The notes beneath the pieces were generated by a model. That model made no database searches and was not told the origin of the DNA. It saw only the letters and a list, made by a program, of their open reading frames with translations. Positions 35,085-44,767 of a DNA stretch of 64,000 bases are shown here, piece by piece. How positions within the stretch are numbered: position 1 is the stretch's first letter; each line of letters starts with the position of its first letter. The stretch spans positions 5,456,001 to 5,520,000 of the forward strand of contig NC_088711.1 of NCBI RefSeq assembly GCF_963576615.1, given 5' to 3'. The position numbers and the translations under genes are program-made. The DNA is from Watersipora subatra. Lineage: Eukaryota > Bryozoa > Gymnolaemata > Cheilostomatida > Watersiporidae.

Positions 35085-36067
35085 ACACAATGGTGGCAGC
35101 TCTCATTATTTAGACCTCTGGTTACCAATGGTAAGGTTGGAAAATGTGTTTAAAACTATCATATGATGGAGCACATATACCTACTAAACTACAAAGCAGT
35201 TGTTTAATATTCCATAGCCCAAAAACCTGTGATAGCTCCTTAATAAACACTGCAGGTAATTACCGTCAGCACTAATGCATTATATAAGACTATGTAAAAC
35301 ATACAATTAACAGTAAGAACTTAAATTATTAAAGTAATAGTCAATAAAAATATTTGTATCGTTACAAAAGCAGTGAGCTCGGTGTTGTCTGTTGTATTAT
35401 TCATTTTCTATCAGATAGCCCTTGGCATGCGTTTAGATTTTAATGCAAATTGCGACATGGCTTTCATAACAACAATCCATTAATGAGTTCATTGAGAGGA
35501 GTTGTCCTTCAAGCATATGAAAGACAATTCTAGAGTTTTGAAACAGGTGGTGTTTATGAGGCTGCTTCTCAGGAACCAGACAGAGGTTTGAAAGTAAATT
35601 TTATGAAGACCTGGTGAAAGGCACAGAGAATATGCAGACTAAATTTGAACAAAATCCGTCAAAATTGTGGAAACGCATAGCGTTCACGTAGACACACAAT
35701 GACAGAGTAGGAGTTATTACTAGAGATGTACTTTGCTATTTATGAAAGACGCGTGGATTGAGATGTAGCCTTGGTATTATGGATAGTGCATGGATAGAGA
35801 TTAGACTTAACTCATGAACTACATTAGCATCGCATTAACTTATCCTGTATATATTTTTGTATTTGTATAGTGTGAAAACCAACTTTACGGTGACATGTAT
35901 AAACTTTTATTGAGCAATCCATAATCATTTCCATAAAAAAAATTTCATAAACGCAAACGAAATTCTGTAAAAACTACTTGAAACTATTAAGCTTACGTAT
36001 ATGCAAAATCTCTTTTGACAAAAGATTAAAAAAATTAGCAATACAATTGTTGAGTGCACCTTTGAAT
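35085..36067. other. Intergenic, nothing recognised
   Basis: AT-rich, no gene or element recognised. Confidence 0.4.
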
Positions 36068-36451
36068 AAGTAAGTACTACTACCCACTATCTACTACTAT
36101 TCACTATCTACTACTATCCACTATCTACTTCTACCCACTCTCTACTACTATCCACTATCTACTACTATCCACTATCTAATACTACCCACTATCTACTACT
36201 ATTCACTATCTACTACTATCCACTATCTACTACTATCCACTATCTACTACTATCCACTATATACTACTACCCACTCTCTACTACTATCCACTGTCTACTA
36301 CTATCTACTATTACCCACTATCTACTGCTATTCACTATCTACTACTATCCACTATCTACTACTATTCACTATCTACTACTATCCACTATCTACTACTATC
36401 TACTACTACCCACTATCTACTACTATTCACTATCTACTACTATTCACTATC
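36068..36451. repeat. 17-bp minisatellite, left part
   Basis: Unit TACTACTATCCACTATC with TTCAC and CCCAC variants. Interrupted by the gypsy element and continued at 41323-41946. Confidence 0.93.
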
Positions 36452-36708
36452 TGTCATGCAAGTGCCAAGTATTATTGGTACTTTGCCAACAAACATTATG
36501 CTTTTTAGCTAAAGCTTTATACAAGCTAATATTATATAGTACTGTCTCATTATAGCTATTAATAATGCTTGTAGCTTTTTACAAAGCTTTTCTATGACCA
36601 AACATATAAATACTTGGGTTTTCTGTTATCAAATCAGTTGTCTCTGGAGTGTGCAATAAACCATTTCTCTAATTTAATACTCTATTTAATTGCTTCTGTG
36701 CAGAAACA
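36452..36708 (+). repeat. Gypsy 1, 5' LTR
   Basis: 257 bp starting TGTCATGCAAGTGCC and ending GTGCAGAAACA. TATAAATA at about 36605 and AATAAA at about 36655 can serve as TATA box and polyadenylation signal. Confidence 0.92.
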
Positions 36709-36846
36709 TAACAGAAGCTAATTGGCAACAAGGATTTCTCTTTTGAACAGTTACAAAGAGTTTTGTTCAGATTTTATCATTGATAAAATCGATACAAAGA
36801 GTTCTAGTTTATTACAAGAGTAACTGTTCAAAATTGCACCACTACA
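36709..36846 (+). other. Gypsy 1 leader with candidate primer-binding site
   Basis: A TTGGCAACAAGG-like stretch 12-15 bp after the LTR sits where the tRNA primer-binding site should be. The primer tRNA was not identified. Confidence 0.4.
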
Positions 36847-37467
36847 ATGGCAGAAGTAGCAGACCTGATCAAGCTAATGCAGAAGCAGCAGGAGGACCAG
36901 AGACAGCAGCAAGAGGAGCAGAGAAAGCAGCAAGAAGAGCATAGACAACAGCAGCATGAGGAGTTCAAGCAGCAACAAGAGGAATACAGACGTCAGCAAG
37001 ATGAAAGAATGGAGGAGAATAAGAAACTGATGGAGCTACTACTACAAAACCTACAACGGAAACAAGAAACAGCTGCAACCGCTGTTCCAGCCTTCCCAGG
37101 TTTTGACCCAACAGCAGAGCTACTAACAGATTACATAGACAGATTCAACACATTCATTGCAGCAAATTCTATTCATCAAGACAAGATTGCTGGCACTTTT
37201 CTCACCAACCAACAGCCTACACTCTACAAGCAGCTTAGTAATATGGCAGCTCAGCTTTCAACACCCAAGCAGATCAACGACCTCAACATGGATGAAAAAC
37301 TGGAATTTCTCAAAGACCAGTATGACCCTAAGCGCTTCATTGTTAGAGAGCGTTACAAGTATTGGAGTGACATGCAGAGGAAACCTGGAGAAACTATTCA
37401 AGAGTTAGCTGCCAGAATTCGTCAAGATGCAACTACATGTGCCTTCATAGACATTACAGATCCATAA
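36847..37467 (+). CDS. gag: Gypsy 1 Gag, N-terminal part ending at an in-frame TAA
   Basis: 206 codons. Residues 1-75 are Gln/Glu-rich with heptad spacing (coiled coil, QQQEEQRKQQEEHRQQQ-type). The capsid-like part follows (FPGFDPTAELLTDYIDRF, then YDPKRFIVRERYKYW). The frame stops at TAA 37465-37467 in the middle of the capsid region and reopens at once in the same frame. Confidence 0.85.
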   Translation: MAEVADLIKLMQKQQEDQRQQQEEQRKQQEEHRQQQHEEFKQQQEEYRRQQDERMEENKKLMELLLQNLQRKQETAATAVPAFPGFDPTAELLTDYIDRFNTFIAANSIHQDKIAGTFLTNQQPTLYKQLSNMAAQLSTPKQINDLNMDEKLEFLKDQYDPKRFIVRERYKYWSDMQRKPGETIQELAARIRQDATTCAFIDITDP

Positions 37468-40400
37468 GATGAGGCTCTCAGAACAAGATTTATCTGCTCT
37501 GTAAACAATGAAGCAGTTCTCAAATCTCTCTTCAAGGTCAAGGACAATGAACTCAACTTCAACAAAGCTATACAGGTAGCACAGGAAACAGAAGAAGCAG
37601 CTAAAGTTGCCAAAGAGACAGTTTATGGAAACTCGTCTAAAGTCAACAAGGTTGCTCAACAGAAATCAAGATACAAACCAATCCAGAAAAACAACTCTAC
37701 ACCTGACAAGCAGAAGGAAGGAAAGCTATGCTACAGATGTGACCGAACTAACCATACAGCAGATGACTGCAGATTCAAAGCAGCCACCTGCAACTTTTGT
37801 TCTAAACAAGGTCACATAGAAAGAGCATGCAAGAAAAAGAAATCATCTGCAGCAGAAAAACCAGTAAAGATGATAGAATGCACATCAACCAAGATGGTGA
37901 AACTTGCTGAAAACATCAAACTGGAGGGAGACAACTTCACACTTGAACTGGACACTGGAGCATGTGACAACTTCATCTGTAAATCAATATGGGAGAAGCT
38001 AGGAAAGCCAAACCTAAAACCTACTACAGTTAACTACAAATCAGCCTCAGGACATCTCATAGAGACGCTTGGCAGATGTGAGCTAACTGCCCAATTGGAT
38101 GCACAGAAAGAAGTCAGACTACCATTTGTGATTAGTGCTGTACAAGATCTCAACCTACTAGGAAGAACTGCTATACAGCAACTAGGCATCTCTATTGATG
38201 ACAAGCTACAACAGAACCTTGTATCAACAATCACAGAGAACCAGCCAGATGGGAGGTTACAAATCAAGTGTAAGGAGATGTGCAAAGAATTTCCAGAAAT
38301 ATTCAAAGACGAGCTAGAATGTCTCAAGAACTTTGAACTAGAGATAAACTTCAAACCTTCAACAAAGCCAGTCTTCTGCCGACCCAGACCAGTTCCTATT
38401 GCCTTGACAGAAGAGCTCAACCAAGCATACGAAGCAGGTGTAGCTAAAGGCATATGGGAACCAACTCAATTCAACCAGTATGGAACACCAGTTGTACCTG
38501 TACGCAAACCTACAACAGGTCAAGCTGCAGGGAAGATCAGAGTATGTGGAGACTACTCCAAGACTATCAATAATCAGCTAGAAACACATAGGAAACCTAT
38601 CCCACTACCAGAAGATCTAATCAGAAAACTAGGTGGAGGCTATTGCTACACAAAGATTGATTTAGCAGATGCCTACAATCAAATATTGTTGGCACCAGAA
38701 AGTCAACGACGACTAGCACTATCAACACACCGAGGAGTACTACTACAGAAGAGGTTGCCCTTTGGCATAAGCTCAGCACCAGGGTATTTTCAAGAAATCA
38801 TGGAGCAACTGACACAAGATCTCCCAGGAGTAGCAGTATACCTAGATGATATACTAGTGAGTGGAGCCAATGCAGAGAGCCATCTACAAAACTTACGTCG
38901 ACTTCTTCAAAGATTAGAAGAAAGAGGGCTCAGATGTAGAAAAGACAAGTGCTGTGTTGCTCAACCTACAGTAGAGTATCTGGGACACAAACTCACTTCA
39001 AAGGGAATCACTAAAGGAAAGAAGGCAGATGCAGTACAACAGATGCCAGTCCCAACAGACTTAACTCAGCTAAGATCTTTCTTAGGAGCTACACAATTCT
39101 ACAGCAAGTTCATACCCAATCTGTCACAACTCACAGGACCATTGCACAAACTGACACGCAAAGGAGAGACCTGGAAGTGGGGCACTGAACAAGAAAAGAG
39201 CTTCAACAAACTGAAAGATATGCTATCAACTGATAGTGTCTTAGCACACTTCAACCCAGATCTTGACATTGGAATCTTATGTGATGCTTCAGAAACTGGA
39301 CTGGGAGCTGTACTATTTCATCGTTATCCTGATGGAAGTGAGAGACCAATAGCCAATGTTTCAAAAACACTGACCAGCACACAGAGGAAATATGGACAAA
39401 TACAAAAAGAAGCTCTCTCAATCATATTTGCTCTAAAGAAGTATCACCAGTACCTGTATGGTCGACGGTTTATCTTGGTAACTGACCACAGACCTCTTCT
39501 CACACTTCTAGGACCTACCAAAGGAGTTCCAGCTCTAGCAGCCAACAGACTAGCAAGATGGGCACTGGTACTAAATCAGTATGACTACACCATAAAATAC
39601 AGATCTACCCAGCATCATCAAAATGCAGATGTCCTCTCAAGACTGCCAGTTGGACCTGATAAAGAGTTTGATGCAAGAGAAGATGAGAATGATGTTGATA
39701 CAGTATGCACTATTCACACTATTGGACAACAGCTCAACTCTACAGACTACAATGTTCTAGCAAAGGAGACAAAGAAAGACCCAACACTAGCCACAGTAAT
39801 GCGCTACACAGCAGAAGGATGGCCTGGTAACAAAGAGATGAAGGAGACTCAGCTGTCACTCTTCCACAAGATCTCAGATTCACTTTCTATCACTGAAGGT
39901 TGTCTTCTATATGGCAACAGAGTAGTCATTCCTGTCAAGTTACAACAGGAAGTATTAAAGATCCTTCACCTTGGACACTTTGGAATGGAAAGAATGAAGA
40001 AGCTAGCTCGAACTGCTGTCTATTGGCCTCGCATTGACTCTGATATAGAGGAGACAAGCCGACAGTGCACTGCCTGTGCTGAACACCAGAAGCTTCCACA
40101 GAAGTATCCTATACATCCCTGGATGCTACCTGAGAAGCCATGGAGTCGTCTTCACTTAGATCATGCAGTGAACTTCATGGGCAGCCAATGGCTAGTGATG
40201 ATAGATGCCTACTCAAAGTATCCATGCATACACAGGACGTCATCTACTTCTACCAGAGCTACCACAGACATCTTAGAGGAGATATTCGCACACTTTGGAT
40301 ACCCTCACACCATAGTCACTGACAATGCTACCAGCTTCACCTCAGGAGAGTTTCAGCAGTGGTGTCAAGAGAGAAGCATTGTTCACCTCACTGGAACACC

Positions 40401-40749
40401 CTACCATCCAGCTACAAATGGCGCAGCTGAAAGACTAGTACAATCCTTCAAACAAGCCATGAAGAAATCGTCACTCTCACCTAAATCTGCACTACAACAG
40501 TTCCTGATGCACTATAGAAGGCCACCACTTCCTACAGGATACTCTCCCAGTCAGCTGCTGAATGGAAGACAGATGAGATGCAAGATTGACACCCTATTGC
40601 CATCACCCGTACACATAGCACAGTTTCATCAATCCAGAGAAGTCAACCGATCGGCAGAAAAGACAGTTAGCAAGATACACAGCTACAATCTTGGAGCACC
40701 ATGCTATGCCTTGTATCATGGACCTAGACGCAACAGACAACCTAGATGA
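37468..40749 (+). CDS. pol: Gypsy 1 Gag zinc knuckles and Pol (PR, RT, RNase H, IN), ending at an in-frame TGA
   Basis: The frame is open for 1093 codons after the gag stop; the first in-frame ATG of the Pol part is at 37870. Two C-x2-C-x4-H-x4-C knuckles at about 37732-37833 end Gag. Counting from the 37870 ATG: aspartic protease Asp-Thr-Gly-Ala at residue 28 (37951), RT catalytic Tyr-Leu-Asp-Asp at residues 324-327 (38839), and RNase H with CDASETGLGAVLFH and TDHRPL. The integrase has an HHCC zinc site (CTAC) and a D,D-35-E triad at 40159, 40321 and 40429. The TGA at 40747-40749 falls where related elements usually have a tryptophan; the frame then continues to 41052 with a basic C-terminus. 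Best matched to the two-knuckle Mag-type gypsy lineage. Confidence 0.92.
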   Translation, partial: DEALRTRFICSVNNEAVLKSLFKVKDNELNFNKAIQVAQETEEAAKVAKETVYGNSSKVNKVAQQKSRYKPIQKNNSTPDKQKEGKLCYRCDRTNHTADDCRFKAATCNFCSKQGHIERACKKKKSSAAEKPVKMIECTSTKMVKLAENIKLEGDNFTLELDTGACDNFICKSIWEKLGKPNLKPTTVNYKSASGHLIETLGRCELTAQLDAQKEVRLPFVISAVQDLNLLGRTAIQQLGISIDDKLQQNLVSTITENQPDGRLQIKCKEMCKEFPEIFKDELECLKNFELEINFKPSTKPVFCRPRPVPIALTEELNQAYEAGVAKGIWEPTQFNQYGTPVVPVRKPTTGQAAGKIRVCGDYSKTINNQLETHRKPIPLPEDLIRKLGGGYCYTKIDLADAYNQILLAPESQRRLALSTHRGVLLQKRLPFGISSAPGYFQEIMEQLTQDLPGVAVYLDDILVSGANAESHLQNLRRLLQRLEERGLRCRKDKCCVAQPTVEYLGHKLTSKGITKGKKADAVQQMPVPTDLTQLRSFLGATQFYSKFIPNLSQLTGPLHKLTRKGETWKWGTEQEKSFNKLKDMLSTDSVLAHFNPDLDIGILCDASETGLGAVLFHRYPDGSERPIANVSKTLTSTQRKYGQIQKEALSIIFALKKYHQYLYGRRFILVTDHRPLLTLLGPTKGVPALAANRLARWALVLNQYDYTIKYRSTQHHQNADVLSRLPVGPDKEFDAREDENDVDTVCTIHTIGQQLNSTDYNVLAKETKKDPTLATVMRYTAEGWPGNKEMKETQLSLFHKISDSLSITEGCLLYGNRVVIPVKLQQEVLKILHLGHFGMERMKKLARTAVYWPRIDSDIEETSRQCTACAEHQKLPQKYPIHPWMLPEKPWSRLHLDHAVNFMGSQWLVMIDAYSKYPCIHRTSSTSTRATTDILEEIFAHFGYPHTIVTDNATSFTSGEFQQWCQERSIVHLTGTPYHPATNGAAERLVQSFKQAMKKSSLSPKSALQQFLMHYRRPPLPTGYSPSQLLNGRQMRCKIDTLLPSPVHIAQFHQSREVNRSAEKTVSKIHSYNLGAPCYALYHGPRRNRQPR

Positions 40750-41052
40750 GTTCCAGCCATTGTTACTAAGATATATGGAACTCGTAGTCTCAATGTCAAA
40801 GTGGTACCAAAGGGACCTACTTGGAGAAGCCATGTTGAACAACTCAGACCAAGATACTCAACAGAAGAAGATCAAGACCCTGGAGATAAACCTGATATAA
40901 CAGAGGAGACAAAACTGCAACTACCAGCCCCTACAACTGTAACAGAGCAACCTCCGTCTAGAAGAAAGCCACGCAACCCTCGTCTACCTGATGGAGATGA
41001 GTATAGCAGAGACAAACCCCGAAGGTCTAAGAGAACCAGAAAGAACCTTTAG
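40750..41052 (+). pseudogene. pol: Gypsy 1 Pol C-terminal tail after the TGA
   Basis: Same frame as the upstream Pol, 100 codons to the stop at 41050-41052. Proline and Arg/Lys-rich end (RRSKRTRKNL), as in many gypsy integrase tails. Confidence 0.75.
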
Positions 41053-41065
41053 CTTAGTGAGGAGG

Positions 41066-41322
41066 TGTCATGCAAGTGCCAAGTATTATTGGTACTTTGC
41101 CAACAAACATTATGCTTTTTAGCTAAAGCTTTATACAAGCTAATATTATATAGTACTGTCTCATTATAGCTATTAATAATGCTTGTAGCTTTTTACAAAG
41201 CTTTTCTATGACCAAACATATAAATACTTGGGTTTTCTGTTATCAAATCAGTTGTCTCTGGAGTGTGCAATAAACCATTTCTCTAATTTAATACTCTATT
41301 TAATTGCTTCTGTGCAGAAACA
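41066..41322 (+). repeat. Gypsy 1, 3' LTR
   Basis: 257 bp, base-for-base the same as the left LTR in my reading. Preceded by the purine tract GTGAGGAGG. Confidence 0.92.
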
Positions 41323-41946
41323 TATCTACTACTATTCACTATCTACTACTATTCACTATCTACTACTATTCACTATCTACTACTATCCACTATCTACTAC
41401 TATTCACTATCTACTACTATCCACTCTCTACTACTATTCACTATCTACTACTATTCACTATCTACTACTATTCACTATCTACTACTATTCACTCTCTACT
41501 ACTATTCACTCTCTACTACTATCCACTCTCTACTACTATCCACTATCTACTACTATTCACTATCTACTACTATTCACCATCTACTACTATTCACTATCTA
41601 CTACTATCCACTATCTAATACTATCCACTATCTACTACTATTCACTATCTACTACTATCCACTATCTAATACTATCCAATATCTACTACTATTCACTATC
41701 TACTACTATCCACTCTCTACTACTATCCATTCTCTACTACTATCCACTATCTACTACTATCCACTGTATACTACTATCCACCATCTACTACTATCCACTA
41801 TCTACTACTATCCACTATATACTACTATCCACTATCTGCTTCTATCCACTATCTACTACTATCCACTATCTACTACTATCCACTATCTGCTACTATCCAC
41901 TATCTACTACTATTCACCATCTACTATTATCTACTATCTACTACTA
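41323..41946. repeat. 17-bp minisatellite, right part
   Basis: Continuation of the TACTACTATCCACTATC array. The frame from 41228 that seems to code 239 codons is only this array read through. Confidence 0.93.
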
Positions 41947-42296
41947 AAGCTCTACGAAAATTACCATGAGAACTCGTACGTACTCTATGAAACAATATAA
42001 TCAATTGTTCTTTCTTTTCAGTTGGTGCGAATTTGGATGACTCAAGCCTCGCATGTAGCAGCTTTCTCATACTTAATTTATACACTTAGTTTGTTCAGTG
42101 TACCTCAGCTTACTGTAGCACTGCACTTCTCAGAATAACAGAAACCTCTTGCTATTCATAATATCAGAAATATTGTGGTTTTGTATTGTTTTGATTGTTC
42201 ATATTAATTTATTTTACACCGTAGTTTAGTATTTTCATACATTCCAAAGATTCTGTGATATCAGAATGCTCATTTATTATCATTGTCTGCCTTGTT

Positions 42297-42800
42297 TTTT
42301 TCTTCTACACAATTTTTATATTGAAGTATCTACTTTTCAGCATTTTCTGGTTTGTCTGCACTTCTACCTACAGATACCAGTTTTTTATCAACAACAGAGT
42401 ATATTCGTTGTTTACTCATCTCTCTCAATTACCTGTGATCTGTGTGTCAATTTGGGCTGTGATTATAATTTAACTAAATATTGTTTTATATTTTTAGACA
42501 CCATCATTGTACTGTCTGTTACATACAGCTTACATAACACAGCCATCCCATAATGCAGTTTTCATATATAGAGTTGCTGGACACATTCCTAGCATATTTA
42601 TTAATGTAATGGAGATCTCTATTTGAGATCTCAAGATCCATAAATCATAGATAATTTTGCTGTGTCAGCTTGCAGCTATTGTAGCCATAAGTAACATACT
42701 TTTTATAGTTCCGGAATCTTCCATTGCTTCATCAAGTTGTGTAATGCTTGAAGCAGCATACTACTTGTGGAAGGTCTGCCTAAGTTAGATACATTTACAT
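42297..42800 (+). repeat. Direct repeat of about 0.5 kb, copy 1
   Basis: The core from TTTAGACACCATCATTGTAC to CTACTTGTGG is matched with few differences at 47836-48137. Class unknown; no coding or inverted ends seen. Confidence 0.8.
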
Positions 42801-43990
42801 CGGTAATAAGTAGTAACTTGTGAAATATCCTAGCCTCAGAATTTGCAAGAGGCGAAAACCTTACAATTGGTTTGTAAATTCCAAAGTTTACAGGATAAAG
42901 TAATTATTACTAAAAAAAAGGTTGCATATTTAAGGCATACAATATGTTCTGAATTTATCATGGAGGAAGGGAATTTCATGGACTCGTACTCGGAATTAAT
43001 GAGCGGCAAAGATGACGGAAATGCAGAACACGCAAGTAAGACAAACACAAGCAAAGCACAGTCATTTAATTGCACAGTTGTAGAGCAGATGTGACAGAAT
43101 ATTAATAAACGTGGAGTTATACTACCATGACTCAGATGAGACCTTATACATAACATCCGATCAAACATTCCTCTTTTTCAGCGCATCACATCACTTTATA
43201 AGAGATAGTAGTGGTACAACCTTATTCCAACTGATTGCAGCTTCTGGATTAAACCTTCCCGGTTTGCTTTTCATTCCTGTTGGTTCGTCAAGATGGCTGC
43301 TCGCCATGGATTGGTGAAGCCAAGGAGTATATTAGTGCTATTAGCAATGACATCAGTCCAGTTTTAGACAATCTCATCTCAAAAGACATTCATTTCTCGG
43401 TTCAACTTCCTAGAAGAAAATGAAAGGTTAATCCCACCTCTTATGAGTAATATCCGCCAAACCTCATCATGCAAACCTACACTACATGTTCCTAGTTCAG
43501 TTGCACTCATATATGAATATTTAAGACTGTCCATGCAGGGCACCAATGTCTTATCACTCAGGCTTGACTAACACTGTTTACTGCTAAACATCTTGAAGCA
43601 AAAAGAGCCTTTCTACTATTTACCAATTTGCTGGTCACAATCGTCAAAAAAGGAACTAGGCTGTTATTTGTACTACAAGCGGGCAATCAACTATATTTCA
43701 AAAGCAACTTAGCCATTATTATTCGAAATCATATAGAGAGAGAGAGCAAAGCAAACACAATACACTTAGCAACGCCAATGCTCTGTTACTGCTGTTAAAC
43801 CCAGTCATTTGTACTGCTGTGGTTCTACTCGAGGGGCTAGTCTTACAGGGTGAGTGACACATGCAGTTTCCCGGTTTTAAAAAATTGAAATTTTACAATG
43901 TAGGCTGATCACTATAAGCCTTCAACAAACTGAAGCTTGATAATTCGTGCTCAGTTACAAAATTGGGTTCTAACACTAAAAACGAATGCA
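42801..43990. other. Intergenic, nothing firm
   Basis: Small open frames at 42843-43094 and 43111-43317 lack recognisable domains. Short (GA)n run at about 43734-43748. Confidence 0.4.
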
Positions 43991-44240
43991 TACAGTGTGT
44001 AACATTGGAGCCACAATATTCATGCAGTGTGTAACATTGGAGCCATAATATTCATGCAGTGTGTAACATTGGAGCCATAATCACATACAGTGTGTAACAT
44101 TGGAGTCATAATATACTTACAGTGTGTAACATCGGAGTCATGAAATACGTACAGTGTGTAGCATTGAAGCTATAATATACATACAGTGTGTGTACGTTGA
44201 AGTCATAATATACATACAATGTGTAACATTGAAGTCACAA
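43991..44240. repeat. About 32-bp minisatellite, 7-8 copies, diverged
   Basis: Unit around CAGTGTGTAACATTGGAGCC plus ATAATATTCAT; copies decay towards the right. Confidence 0.88.
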
Positions 44241-44409
44241 TGAGTCATATTAATGCTCTGTAGGCACAGCATGTATGCATGTTTGTGACAATCCAGGGCT
44301 TACCATATATACAGTATGCTTGGTTTTTGAAGGACTTAACAGTGATACAGTGATGTTTCTTCTTGAACAAGATCACGAGTGCAAATAAAACTTATTATTA
44401 GGTAGGACT

Positions 44410-44484
44410 TGACATATATATGTATACAGTGACATGTATACAGTGACATATATACAGTGACATATATACAGTGACATATATACA
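44410..44484. repeat. 14-bp tandem repeat, about 5 copies
   Basis: Unit TGACATATATACAG, intergenic, about 180 bp before the SSUH2 copy B ATG. Confidence 0.88.
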
Positions 44485-44660
44485 AGAATAAAACCTAACA
44501 AAATTGCAGCAATGATCGCTTCTTAGCAAGACTTGATATACTTGACTGAAATACTTTTCAAACACAGGAACTAGTTTGCAGAAAGAAAACAGCCTTTAGC
44601 TGAAGCAGTTTCTACTCTGGCTAAGAGCTGACATAAACTTCTAGTAACTTGTAGTTCAAG

Positions 44661-44767
44661 ATGTCGACCGAGGATAAGGGCCCAACTTTAGAGACAGCTC
44701 CTGTTATTATCGATGAATCATTCGTAGACACAGAGCTCATTGAGCCTGAGAGGATGGAATTTGGGAG
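44661..44767 (+). CDS. SSUH2: SSUH2 copy B exon 1
   Basis: ATG at 44661, donor GTAATG, phase 2. Ends IEPERMEFG like copy A. Confidence 0.85.

Larger units (their letters stand above)
36452..41322 (+). mobile_element. Ty3/gypsy LTR retrotransposon 1 (full length, very young)
   Basis: 4871 bp with two 257-bp LTRs (TG...CA) that I read as identical. A polypurine tract (GTGAGGAGG) lies directly before the right LTR. The 4-bp flank TATC is present on both sides, but it also occurs in the host minisatellite, so the target duplication is not certain. The order gag, protease, RT, RNase H, integrase is that of Ty3/gypsy. One frame runs from 36847 to 41052 with only two stops (37465 and 40747). Confidence 0.93.

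Noticed and set aside
34816..35128. Frames with repeating Val-Val-Asn-Ser or Cys-Gly-Lys-Gln
   Set aside because: Artefact of the 12-bp CCACACTGTTTA array.
38034..38453. 139-codon minus-strand frame
   Set aside because: Antisense shadow of gypsy 1 Pol.
41228..41947. 239-codon frame starting in the gypsy 3' LTR
   Set aside because: Almost all of it is the 17-bp minisatellite.
42836..43317. Three small overlapping frames
   Set aside because: No domain or repeat-family match that I can recognise; too short to support.
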